From: an uncultured Pseudorhodobacter sp.
GTDB lineage: Bacteria > Pseudomonadota > Alphaproteobacteria > Rhodobacterales > Rhodobacteraceae
Direction of reading: 5' to 3'
DNA: 41,865 nucleotides
NCBI GenBank assembly: GCA_945952425.1
Contig: CAMFIX010000002.1
Coordinates: 1 to 41,865 of the forward strand
The notes beneath the pieces were generated by a model. The model was not told where the DNA came from. It was given only the letters and a program-made list of their open reading frames with translations, and ran no database searches. The translations under genes and the position numbers were made by a program. Below, piece by piece: positions 15,539 to 23,593 of this stretch; position 1 is the first letter of the stretch; every line of letters begins with the position of its first letter.

Positions 15539-16549
15539 ATGTCCGGAACATTTACCATGGGCGACCTCGCGCAGGTTCGCATGTTGACGGGGCAGGGCAG
15601 CCGGCTGAAAAGCCAGATGAACCAGCTGTCGGTCGAGGCGACGACAGGCCTCGTCGCCGACAAGACCGCGCGGCTGAAGGGCAATTACGTGCAGGTCGCG
15701 GGCATCGAATCGCGGCTGGGCCAGATCGCCGCCTATCGCACCGTCACGTCGGAGCAGCTGATCCTGACCTCGGGCATGCAGACGGCGATCAACACGGTCA
15801 GCAGCCAGTCGAACGCGCTGGGCTCGGCGCTTCTGGGCGCGGTCTCTTCGCAGAACGAGCTGCGGATCTCGGCCCTGGGCGACGATGCGACGGCGACGCT
15901 GAAATCGGTGCTTTCGGCGCTGAATGTGCGGATCGGCGAACGCTCGCTCTTCTCGGGCAAGGCGACGGGCACGCAGACGTTCGGCAGCGCAGACGAGCTG
16001 ATGGATGCGCTGCAAAACGCCGTCACGGCCTCGGGCGCGGTGTCGTCGGGCGATGTCGAGGCGGCGGTGAATGCTTTCTTTTCAGACCCTTCCGGCTTCC
16101 AGGCCACCAGTTACAAGGGCGGCGACAGCAATGATCCGGTGCCGATCGGGCCGGGTGAGACGGCGCAGGTCGATGTGACGGGGATGGACCCGGCCATCGT
16201 CGGCATGATCAAGGGCGTCGCGATGGCGGGGCTTTTGGCGCGGGGCGTGCTGTCGGGCTCGGTCACGGCGCGCTCCGACCTGATGCGGCGCGCGGGCGAG
16301 AGTCTTGCGGGCACGCAAGAGCTTTTGGCCGGGCTTGGCGCGCATGTCGGTTCGACCGAGGCCGCGATGCAGAACGCGGCGACGCGCAACGATGCCGAGA
16401 AAGACACGCTGGAAAGCGCGCGTTTGAATCTTCTTTCTGTCGATCAATATGAAACGGCAACGAAATATCAAGAAACCCAGGGTCAACTGCAGGCGCTTTA
16501 CACCCTGACCTCCCGCGCCTCGCGGCTTAGCCTGGTGGATTACCTGTGA
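15539..16549 (+). CDS. flgL: Flagellar hook-filament junction protein FlgL (HAP3)
   Basis: This 336-residue protein is the second junction protein, related to flagellin. The N-terminal helix (GDLAQVRMLTGQGSRLKSQMNQLSVEATTG) and the C-terminal helix (LESARLNLLSVDQYETATKYQETQGQLQALYTLTSRASRLSLVDYL) form the flagellin-like coiled-coil pair. The central part contains a LFSGKATGTQTF-type segment typical of FlgL. The start is 1 nt after the flgK stop, and its TGA overlaps the flgI ATG. No flagellin gene is present in the window. Confidence 0.92.
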   Translation: MSGTFTMGDLAQVRMLTGQGSRLKSQMNQLSVEATTGLVADKTARLKGNYVQVAGIESRLGQIAAYRTVTSEQLILTSGMQTAINTVSSQSNALGSALLGAVSSQNELRISALGDDATATLKSVLSALNVRIGERSLFSGKATGTQTFGSADELMDALQNAVTASGAVSSGDVEAAVNAFFSDPSGFQATSYKGGDSNDPVPIGPGETAQVDVTGMDPAIVGMIKGVAMAGLLARGVLSGSVTARSDLMRRAGESLAGTQELLAGLGAHVGSTEAAMQNAATRNDAEKDTLESARLNLLSVDQYETATKYQETQGQLQALYTLTSRASRLSLVDYL

Positions 16550-17646
16550 TGGCACGGCTTCTGACGTTTCTGCTGCTTCTGCTGGTCGGCCCAGCCTTTG
16601 CCGGCGAGATTCGCATCAAGGATCTGGTCGAATTCGACGGGGTGCGGGGCAACGACCTGGTGGGCTATGGGCTCGTCGTGGGGTTGAACGGCACGGGGGA
16701 CGGGTTGCGCAACTCGCCCTTTACCGAGGAAATCATGTCCAACCTGTTGGAAAGATTGGGCGTCAACGTAACGGGCGAGCAGTTTCAACCCAAGAACGTC
16801 GCCGCGGTTTTCGTCACGGCCAGCCTGCCGCCTTTCGCGCGGGCGGGGTCCAAGATCGACGTGACGGTCTCGGCCATCGGCGATGCGAAAAGCCTGCTGG
16901 GCGGTACGCTGGTGATGACGCCCCTGAACGGGGCGGATGGGCAGATTTACGCGGTGGCGCAAGGTGCGATCATCGCGGGGGGCGTCTCGGCCGAGGGGCA
17001 GGGCGCCAAGGTGACCGAAGGGGTGCCGACGGCGGGCTCGATCCCGTCCGGCGCGCGGGTCGAGCGTGAAGTTCAGTTCGATTTCAACCAGATGAGCACG
17101 GTGCGCCTGGCCCTGCGCCAACCCGATTTCACCACGGCCTCGCGGATCGAATCGACGATCAACGCGGCTTTCCCCGGCAATCCGGCGCAGATGCTGGATG
17201 CGGGGACGGTCTCTTTGGATGTGAAGGCGGCGGGGGCGGGCTCGGCCGCGCATGTGATGGCCAAGCTGGAGAATTTGACGGTTCAGCCCGAGGCGCGGGC
17301 CCGGGTCGTGGTCGATCAACGCTCCGGTACGATCGTGATGGATGACGAGGTGCGCATCAGCCATGTGGCGATCGCGCAGGGCAACCTGACGCTGAAGGTC
17401 GAGGAGGCGCCGGTCGTCGTGCAGCCGAATCCGTTCAGCGAGGGGCAGACCATCGTCGTGCCGCGCACCAAGGCCGAGATCCAGCAGGATCAGGGCAAGG
17501 GCTTGGCTGAAGTGCAGGGCGGCACCAGCCTGTCGGAGGTCGTGGCGGGGCTGAACGCGCTTGGCGTGGCGCCGGGCGACATGATCAACATCCTGAAAAG
17601 CATCAATGCCGCCGGGGCTTTGCACGCGGAATTCGTCGTGAATTGA
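16549..17646 (+). CDS. flgI: Flagellar P-ring protein FlgI
   Basis: This 365-residue periplasmic protein assembles the P ring around the flagellar rod in the peptidoglycan layer. A signal peptide (ARLLTFLLLLLVGPAFAGEIRIKDL) is followed by the conserved block NDLVGYGLVVGLNGTGDGLRNSPFTEEIMSNLLERLGV and the C-terminal SLSEVVAGLNALGVAPGDMINILKSINAAGALHAE. ATG 16549 overlaps the flgL TGA; a GTG one codon earlier (16546) is the alternative. It is the last gene of the flgEKLI run and is followed by a strong terminator. The L-ring gene flgH is not in the window. Confidence 0.95.
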   Translation: MARLLTFLLLLLVGPAFAGEIRIKDLVEFDGVRGNDLVGYGLVVGLNGTGDGLRNSPFTEEIMSNLLERLGVNVTGEQFQPKNVAAVFVTASLPPFARAGSKIDVTVSAIGDAKSLLGGTLVMTPLNGADGQIYAVAQGAIIAGGVSAEGQGAKVTEGVPTAGSIPSGARVEREVQFDFNQMSTVRLALRQPDFTTASRIESTINAAFPGNPAQMLDAGTVSLDVKAAGAGSAAHVMAKLENLTVQPEARARVVVDQRSGTIVMDDEVRISHVAIAQGNLTLKVEEAPVVVQPNPFSEGQTIVVPRTKAEIQQDQGKGLAEVQGGTSLSEVVAGLNALGVAPGDMINILKSINAAGALHAEFVVN

Positions 17647-17666
17647 GCGGCTTGCGGATGACATAG

Positions 17667-17698
17667 GCCCGCCTCCGGCAACGGGGGCGGGCTTTTTC
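17667..17698 (+). terminator. Terminator of the flgEKLI operon
   Basis: GCCCGCCTCC pairs with GGGGGCGGGC (one G-U pair) and is followed by TTTTT, about 20 nt after the flgI stop codon. Confidence 0.85.
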
Positions 17699-17730
17699 GC
17701 ATGCCGAACCCTGGGGGCAAACAAAGGGGG

Positions 17731-17762
17731 CAAAAACAAAGGCCCGACCGGGGGTCGGGCCT
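17731..17762 (-). terminator. Terminator of the PAS-protein gene
   Basis: Read on the minus strand, a 9-bp stem GGCCCGACC/GGTCGGGCC is followed by TTTGTTTTTG. It lies 24 nt past the stop codon of the 17786-18445 gene and faces the flgI terminator. Confidence 0.8.
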
Positions 17763-17785
17763 GCAAGGGGCGGGTCGGGGTGGGC

Positions 17786-18445
17786 TCAGCCCGCTTTCAG
17801 CAAATCCTGCAGCTGGCCCGTCACGTCGGCGATCTTCTCGGCCAGGACCGAGGTTTCCTCTGCCAGGCGCGAGACTTCATGCGCGACGAAGCCGAAGCTG
17901 GCGCCGAACGGGCCGGCGCGCCCTGCCTCCAGCCGGGCGTTGATGGCGAGGATGCGCAGGGTGCGCAAGACTTCCACGATGGGGACGGTGTTGCCCAGCA
18001 GGAGCCGCGCCTTTTCGGAAATCGCCTCCAGCATGCGCAGGTTGTGCAGCTCTGCCAGGCGGGCGCGGTCGGCGTCGATCACGGCGCCTTCAAGATATAA
18101 AAGCTCGTCCCCCTCGAAGACGCCGCCGCCGATTTCCTGCACCCAGATCGCCGAGCCATCGGGCCGCACGATCCGGTAATCGACGTTCCAGTTCGCCTTT
18201 TCGGCCAGGGCGGCATCGACGGCGGCATAGACCGCGGCGAGATCGTCGGGATGGGTCTGGGCGCTGTAAGAGCGGCATTCCGGCCCGGTGAAGGCCGTGG
18301 CCTCATGGCCCGTCAGGTTGCGCACATCGCCGGCCATGAACATCATGGAATAGGCCTTGTCGTTGCGGCAACGATACAAAAAGCCGTTCATCCGGTTCAC
18401 GATGGAATGGATGATCGTCAGTTCGGAAGTCGAATCGTCCAACAT
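17786..18445 (-). CDS. Soluble PAS-domain protein with a chemoreceptor-tip-like C-terminus
   Basis: This 219-residue cytoplasmic protein has an N-terminal PAS_3-type domain at about residues 15-127 (GFLYRCRNDKAYSMMFMAG, HPDDLAAVYAAVDAAL, VDYRIVRPDGSAIWVQEIGG). The C-terminal segment at about 160-205 (LAINARLEAGRAGPFGASFG then FVAHEVSRLAEETS) matches the methyl-accepting chemotaxis protein tip that contacts CheA/CheW. It has no membrane segment and lacks most of the receptor's long coiled coil. I prefer ATG 18445 because of AGAAGGGCGGG upstream and because a CtrA-like box then lies 44 nt away; ATG 18469 is the alternative. It is convergent with the flagellar operon. A role in motility signalling, perhaps redox or gas sensing, is inferred. 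Confidence 0.72.
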   Translation of the reverse strand: MLDDSTSELTIIHSIVNRMNGFLYRCRNDKAYSMMFMAGDVRNLTGHEATAFTGPECRSYSAQTHPDDLAAVYAAVDAALAEKANWNVDYRIVRPDGSAIWVQEIGGGVFEGDELLYLEGAVIDADRARLAELHNLRMLEAISEKARLLLGNTVPIVEVLRTLRILAINARLEAGRAGPFGASFGFVAHEVSRLAEETSVLAEKIADVTGQLQDLLKAG

Positions 18446-18489
18446 GGTCCCGCCCTTCTGGTTCGCCATTCAGCGTTAGCCATCAAGGG

Positions 18490-18504
18490 TTAACCAGAGC
18501 CTAA
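18490..18504 (-). promoter_or_regulatory. CtrA-like box before the PAS-protein gene
   Basis: On the minus strand the site reads TTAG-N7-TTAA, the same form as the box before flgE. Its TTAG half overlaps the TAG stop codon of the upstream gene (18501-19109). Confidence 0.55.
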
Positions 18505-19109
18505 ACCGCGGCAGAAATCCGGGCGGAGAGGCGGAAAGCATGGGCGCTGTCCTGCGTGGCGGCGGGCAGGACCGGGTCATAGGCGGCGCGGATCAGGCCG
18601 GCGATCTCGGGACGCAGCACGGTGACGCCCTGGGCGCGGGCCAGGAAGGGCGGGGCCTCGGGCCCCCAAAGCAGGATCATTTGCGCGGCCTCGGCCAGGG
18701 CCAGGTCTTCGGCCGGCAGCTCCGACAGCGCGCCGCCCATGCGCAGAAAGGCAAAACAGGCGCGGATCGCGCCGTTCTCGTCAAAGCGGAAAAGCCGGTA
18801 GTGATGCGCCTCTTCGGCGGCCAGCCGGGTGCACAGCGCGGCCAGGCCGGGGATCAGCCGGTCGAGGTTCGGCACCTGCGGCAGCTCGGCCCAGTCGCGG
18901 AAGAAGAACAGCATCAGGTTGGCGCCAAGCTCGGGATCGGTCTCGGCCATCTTGTGCCGGGCCAGCGTCACGACCGCCTCGATGGCGCCCTTGACGGTGG
19001 CGAGCGTCGCGTCCTCGACCCCGAAGACCACCGGCACGATGGGCCGACCCCAGCGCGCGAAACGATAGCCCTCCTGCCGGAAGGCGGCGGTGATCGCTTC
19101 GGGCGTCAT
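18501..19109 (-). CDS. Conserved-looking hypothetical protein in the DUF1993 operon
   Basis: This 202-residue protein is not one I recognise. It has no signal peptide. Notable stretches are RFARWGRPIVPVVFGVEDATLATVKGAIEAVV near the N-terminus, LGANLMLFFFRDWAELPQVPNLDRLIPGL, and an aromatic/charged AEEAHHYRLFRFDENGAIRACFAFLRMGG. Strong third-position GC bias, as in the neighbours, supports real coding. ATG 19109 overlaps the end of the isochorismatase-like gene by 4 nt, indicating translational coupling. It is the last of three tightly packed genes (DUF1993, isochorismatase-like, this one). No function is assigned. Confidence 0.75.
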   Translation of the reverse strand: MTPEAITAAFRQEGYRFARWGRPIVPVVFGVEDATLATVKGAIEAVVTLARHKMAETDPELGANLMLFFFRDWAELPQVPNLDRLIPGLAALCTRLAAEEAHHYRLFRFDENGAIRACFAFLRMGGALSELPAEDLALAEAAQMILLWGPEAPPFLARAQGVTVLRPEIAGLIRAAYDPVLPAATQDSAHAFRLSARISAAV

Positions 19110-19636
19110 GCGATCTCGGCGCTGTCGACGATGCGGGCGAAGCCGCGGAGGTTGGCGAGGCTCATCTCCAGCACGGTCGCGGCGGGGATCACATGTCCGT
19201 CCCGGGCCTGGCGGGGAAAGCAGACCAGGGCGTCGGCGACGACGGTGGTGGCAAAGCCCAGGTTCCCCGCCATCCGCACCGTGCTTTCGACGCACATATT
19301 GGCCTCGCCGCCGCAGATGACCAGGGGTGCGGCGCCCAGCCGGGCCTGCAGGTCGGTGCCGATGAAGGCGGAGGAGCCGTGCTTGACGACCACCGCCTCG
19401 CCGGGCTGGGGCGCGACTTCGGCCATGGCGGCCGAGAGCGGGTTGGCGGGGTGGAACCCGTCCTCCGGATCGGTGGCGTGGTGATGCACATGCACCACCG
19501 GCCAGCCGCGGGCGCGAAACCGCGCCAGAAGCTGCGCCGCCACCGCCGGTGCATCGTCCTGCGCCCAGGGCCAATCGGCCGTGCGCTCGGCGCGCATGGC
19601 CTCTTGCAGGTCGATGACGATCAGGACGGGTTCCAT
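19106..19636 (-). CDS. Isochorismatase-family cysteine hydrolase
   Basis: This 176-residue single-domain hydrolase of the isochorismatase-like (nicotinamidase-related) fold has a readable catalytic triad: Asp9 in VIDLQEAM, Lys85 in VVVKHGSSAF, and Cys115 in GGEANMCVESTVRMA. Members cleave C-N or C-O bonds in small molecules such as nicotinamide, ureidoacrylate or isochorismate. The motif surroundings do not identify the substrate here. The gene starts 3 nt after the DUF1993 gene ends and overlaps the next gene by 4 nt, so all three are very likely cotranscribed. Confidence 0.87.
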   Translation of the reverse strand: MEPVLIVIDLQEAMRAERTADWPWAQDDAPAVAAQLLARFRARGWPVVHVHHHATDPEDGFHPANPLSAAMAEVAPQPGEAVVVKHGSSAFIGTDLQARLGAAPLVICGGEANMCVESTVRMAGNLGFATTVVADALVCFPRQARDGHVIPAATVLEMSLANLRGFARIVDSAEIA

Positions 19637-19639
19637 CGC

Positions 19640-20128
19640 TCAGCCGCCGAGGAAATCGGTCTTGCCGATCTCGACCCCGTTGGAGCGCAGGATGTTGTAA
19701 GCGGTGGTGACGTGGAAATAGAAGTTCGGGATGGCGTAAGAGGCCAGGTAGAAGGGCGCCGGAAAGCTCAGCTCGCGCGGGCCGGCCTTGACGTTGATCG
19801 TCTTGGCCTCGGCGCCTTCGAAGGCGCTGTCGGGCAGGGTCTGGATGAAGGCCAGGGTCTTGGCGATGCGGGCCTGCAGCTCGTCCAGGGTCTGCTCGGT
19901 GTCGGGATAGGACGGCACTTCGACCCCCGCAAGCCGGGCGGAGGCGCCCTTCGCGTGGTCGGTCGCGATGCAGATCTGGCGCCAGAAGGGCAGCATGTCG
20001 GCGATCAGGCGCAGCTGGGGGATGACCTCGGGCTTGATCTTGCGCGCTTCCTCATAGGCCTTGGCCTTTTCGAGGATTTTCGACAGAGCGGTCAGCGTAT
20101 GGGCGAAGGCGGGGACTGGGGATTGCAT
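19640..20128 (-). CDS. DUF1993-family protein
   Basis: This 162-residue protein resembles the DUF1993 family, a predicted four-helix bundle related in shape to DinB-type proteins. Visible landmarks are AFAHTLTALSKILEKAKAYEE at the N-terminus, RLIADMLPFWRQICIATDHAKG in the middle, and FPAPFYLASYAIPNFYFHVTTAYNILRSNGVEIGK at the C-terminus, with His residues that could bind metal. I chose ATG 20128 because AGGAGG lies 6 nt upstream; the frame extends to 20185. It heads the three-gene operon ending at 18501. The function is unknown. Confidence 0.8.
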   Translation of the reverse strand: MQSPVPAFAHTLTALSKILEKAKAYEEARKIKPEVIPQLRLIADMLPFWRQICIATDHAKGASARLAGVEVPSYPDTEQTLDELQARIAKTLAFIQTLPDSAFEGAEAKTINVKAGPRELSFPAPFYLASYAIPNFYFHVTTAYNILRSNGVEIGKTDFLGG

Positions 20129-20189
20129 GGGTTCCTCCTGATTTGGCGGCAGGATGGAGGTTTTTTTACCCTTTGCAAGGGGCACCGCG

Positions 20190-20220
20190 CTGCCCCGGGC
20201 TTGACCCGGGGCCTCGATCC
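20190..20220. repeat. Alphaproteobacterial-type intergenic hairpin
   Basis: CCCCGGGCTTGACCCGGGG forms a 7-bp inverted repeat with a 5-nt loop between argF and the DUF1993 gene. It resembles a short palindrome common between genes in alphaproteobacteria and may end argF transcripts, although no T run follows on the minus strand. Confidence 0.45.
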
Positions 20221-20226
20221 TTGCGG

Positions 20227-21153
<927 letters not shown>

Positions 21154-21179
21154 GTCACACGTGATTTTTGGCGGAGACC

Positions 21180-21240
21180 CCGGGGGCTGTCTGCCCCCGG
21201 ACCCCCGAGAGATATTTGAGCAAGTATGAAAGCCATCAGG
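21180..21240. repeat. Intergenic hairpin repeat, family 1, copy 3
   Basis: An 8-bp stem CCGGGGGC/GCCCCCGG with a 5-nt loop (21180-21200) is followed by ACCCCCGAGA and the tail TATTTGAGCAAGTATGAAAG (21213-21232), identical over 20 nt to copy 1. It sits between argD and argF. Confidence 0.75.
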
Positions 21241-21289
21241 GTTGGGCTCGCAACCCTGTGCGGTGGGTGCGTTCGGTCGCTTCGTGCAT

Positions 21290-22471
21290 TCAGGCCTCCA
21301 CGGCGCGGGCGGTGGCCTCAAGCCGGGTCAGGGCTTCGGCAATGTCGGCGTCGGGGATGTTCAGGGGCGGCAGCAGGCGGATGACATTGTCGGCCGCCGG
21401 AACCGTCAGCAGGTTCTGCGCATAGGCGGCCTTCACGATATCGGTATTGGTCGCCTTGCACTTCAGGCCGAGGATCAGACCCTCGCCCCGCACGGCCTCG
21501 AAGAGGGAGGGGTGGGAGGCCACGAGCGCCTCCAGCCCCTGCCGGAAGAGGGCGGCCTTGCGGTTGACCTCGGCCAGGAAGGCCTCGTCGGAGATGATCT
21601 CCATCACCTTGGCGCCGACCGCGCAGGCCAAGGGGTTGCCGCCATAGGTCGAGCCATGGGTGCCCGCAACCATGCCCTTGGCGGCCTCTTCGGTGGCCAG
21701 AACCGCGCCCAGGGGGAAGCCGCCGCCGATGCCCTTGGCGACCATCATGATATCGGGCGTGATGCCGGCCCATTCATGGGCGAAGAGTTTGCCGCTGCGC
21801 CCCATGCCGCATTGCACCTCGTCGAAGATCAACAGCGCGCCAGTGGCGTCGCAGAGGTCGCGCAGGCCTTTCAGGCATTGGTCGGGCACCTTGCGGATGC
21901 CGCCTTCGCCCTGCACAGGCTCGATGATGACGGCGCAGGTTTTCTCGGTGATGGCGGCGCGGATGGCGGCATGGTCGGCCTCGGTCTCGGGCCATTTCAG
22001 CTGACGGAAACCGGGCATCAGGGGGCCGAAGCCCTTGACCATCTTCTCGGAACCCGCCGCCGCGATGGCGCCGGTCGAACGGCCGTGGAAGGCGCCTTCG
22101 AAGGCGATGATTTCCTCGCGCGGGGCGCCGTTTTCGTAATGGTATTTGCGGGCCATCTTGATGGCGAGTTCGGCCGCCTCGGTGCCGGAATTGGTGAAGA
22201 AAACCGTATCGGCAAAGGTCTTGTCGACCAGCATCTCGGCCAGCCGTTCCTGTTCCGGGATCGTGTAAAGGTTGGACACGTGCCAGATCTTGCCCGCCTG
22301 CTCGGTCAGCGCGGCGATCAGGGCGGGGTTCGCATGCCCCAGCGCATTCACCGCGATCCCGGCGCCCAGGTCGAGGTATCGCGTGCCGTCCGCCGTGATG
22401 GCCCAGGCGCCCTCGCCCTTCACGAAGGCCATGGGGGCGCGGTTGTAGGTCGGCAGAACGGGGGTGATCAT
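21290..22471 (-). CDS. argD: Acetylornithine aminotransferase
   Basis: This 393-residue class III PLP-dependent aminotransferase catalyses the glutamate-dependent fourth step of arginine synthesis. PLP-site features are SGTEAAELAIKMAR (residues 95-108), AFEGAFHGR, the acidic FDEVQCGMGRSG at 216-227, and the Schiff-base Lys246 in MMVAKGIGGGFPLGAV. I chose ATG 22471 (MITPVLPTYNRAPMAF) because it has GAGGT upstream and matches the family N-terminus; the frame runs to 22525. It is upstream of argF on the same strand and diverges from the sulfotransferase-like gene across 278 nt. Confidence 0.94.
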   Translation of the reverse strand: MITPVLPTYNRAPMAFVKGEGAWAITADGTRYLDLGAGIAVNALGHANPALIAALTEQAGKIWHVSNLYTIPEQERLAEMLVDKTFADTVFFTNSGTEAAELAIKMARKYHYENGAPREEIIAFEGAFHGRSTGAIAAAGSEKMVKGFGPLMPGFRQLKWPETEADHAAIRAAITEKTCAVIIEPVQGEGGIRKVPDQCLKGLRDLCDATGALLIFDEVQCGMGRSGKLFAHEWAGITPDIMMVAKGIGGGFPLGAVLATEEAAKGMVAGTHGSTYGGNPLACAVGAKVMEIISDEAFLAEVNRKAALFRQGLEALVASHPSLFEAVRGEGLILGLKCKATNTDIVKAAYAQNLLTVPAADNVIRLLPPLNIPDADIAEALTRLEATARAVEA

Positions 22472-22697
22472 GGGGTTACCTCGCGAAGAAGCCCAAGGGG
22501 TGCCAAGCTTTGGCGGAAAGGTCAACGATGGATGGGGGCTGTGAAGCGGATATGACAGGACGAGCGCCGAAAGGGCGTCAGCGTCGGAAGGAAAGGGTCA
22601 CGGTCCGGGTCATGGGGCCTGCATAGGGGCGGGGGCGGCGGCTGTCAAAGGAAAACCGCCTTGATCTTGCCCGGGATTGGCCTTTTGCTCCGCGCGA

Positions 22698-22714
22698 TTA
22701 ACCTTCATTGAACC
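22698..22714 (+). promoter_or_regulatory. CtrA-like box before the sulfotransferase-like gene
   Basis: TTAACC-N5-TGAACC (22698-22714), equivalent to TTAA-N7-TGAA, matches the CtrA consensus with one mismatch and has both flanking CC dinucleotides. It ends 35 nt before ATG 22750. Confidence 0.5.
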
Positions 22715-22749
22715 TTTGCCCGGTAGACCCGAACGAACAGGAGGCGCGC

Positions 22750-23535
22750 ATGGCGGAAAAGAAGAAGAAGGCCGATCCGGACCGGCTTCTGTCCTGCCGC
22801 AAACTGCCGATCCGCTATCTGTTCATCCCGAAATGCGGCTGCACTTTCGTGAAAAACCTGATCTGGCGGCTGGATCACGGCCAGACCTTCCACAATCCCA
22901 AGCGCATCCATGACGTGATGGACGATTTCGTCCGCGCCTCGGCCTTCGGGCTGGATGCCGAGGCGATCCGGGCGGAGGAGCATGCGTTTACCATCCTGCG
23001 CAATCCGGTGGATCGGTTCTTGTCCTTGTATTTCGACAAGGTTGTGGGCTCGGGCTGGCAGAAATACGTGCCCTTGCGCGCGACTTTGCAGAAATACGGC
23101 CTGAATGTCGAGGCGACGACGGCGGAGGAACATCGCCGCAACTGCCTGGTCATGATCGACTGGCTGGAGGTGAATCTGACCGGCGAAAACGACCTGCCGC
23201 GCGAGGCGCATTGGACGCCGCAATGGTATCGCGGCGACATCATGAAGGGGTTCGATCTGAAGCTTCTGACGCTGACCAACCTGGATCAGCGGATGGAGAT
23301 GCTCTTGGCCGACCTGGTGCCCGACATCGGCGCGGTCATGGCCGAGATGGAGCGGTATGCGACCAACTCGAAGGACAAGAAGGATGCTGTGCTGGACCAG
23401 AAGGTGAAGGCGCGGATCAACCATGTGTATCGGCGCGACCGGGAAATCTTTGAAAAGCTTAAGGATCTTTGGCGCGACACCAAGCCCGCGCGGATGGAGG
23501 AGATCCCGCGCTCTTCTGCGATTTTTAACGATTAG
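22750..23535 (+). CDS. Sulfotransferase-family protein
   Basis: This 261-residue protein carries the two PAPS-binding signatures of sulfotransferases. The 5'-phosphosulfate loop lies at residues 27-38 (PKCGCTFVKNLI), and the 3'-phosphate motif at 84-94 (RNPVDRFLSLY). A Lys-rich N-terminus (MAEKKKKADPDR) and no signal peptide indicate a cytoplasmic enzyme. The length fits the short bacterial sulfotransferase_2 type that modifies carbohydrates. I chose ATG 22750 because CAGGAGG lies just upstream; the frame starts at 22708. It is followed by the RTX gene on the same strand, and a CtrA-like box lies in front. The acceptor is unknown; an exopolysaccharide or surface glycan is a guess from context. 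Confidence 0.78.
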   Translation: MAEKKKKADPDRLLSCRKLPIRYLFIPKCGCTFVKNLIWRLDHGQTFHNPKRIHDVMDDFVRASAFGLDAEAIRAEEHAFTILRNPVDRFLSLYFDKVVGSGWQKYVPLRATLQKYGLNVEATTAEEHRRNCLVMIDWLEVNLTGENDLPREAHWTPQWYRGDIMKGFDLKLLTLTNLDQRMEMLLADLVPDIGAVMAEMERYATNSKDKKDAVLDQKVKARINHVYRRDREIFEKLKDLWRDTKPARMEEIPRSSAIFND

Positions 23536-23547
23536 GGGAATGGTAAG
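23532..23547 (+). promoter_or_regulatory. Weak CtrA-like box before the RTX gene
   Basis: TTAG-N7-GTAAG at 23532-23547 resembles the flgE box (TTAG-N7-TTAAG), agreeing at 14 of 17 positions when the following base is included. It overlaps the stop codon of the sulfotransferase gene and ends 46 nt before the chosen GTG start. Confidence 0.3.
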
Positions 23548-23593
23548 GGTCTGCGGCTAGGCTTCCCCTTGGGTAGTAAGGTGAGGGTTGGCC

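Noticed and set aside
12709..15684. A 991-codon open frame on the minus strand
   Set aside because: It is the antisense shadow of flgE and flgK, which have complete family signatures. Its product is Arg/Gly-rich with no recognisable domain.
10989..17646. Flagellar block considered as part of a gene transfer agent or prophage
   Set aside because: All recognisable products are flagellar structural proteins; no capsid, portal, terminase or integrase gene is present.
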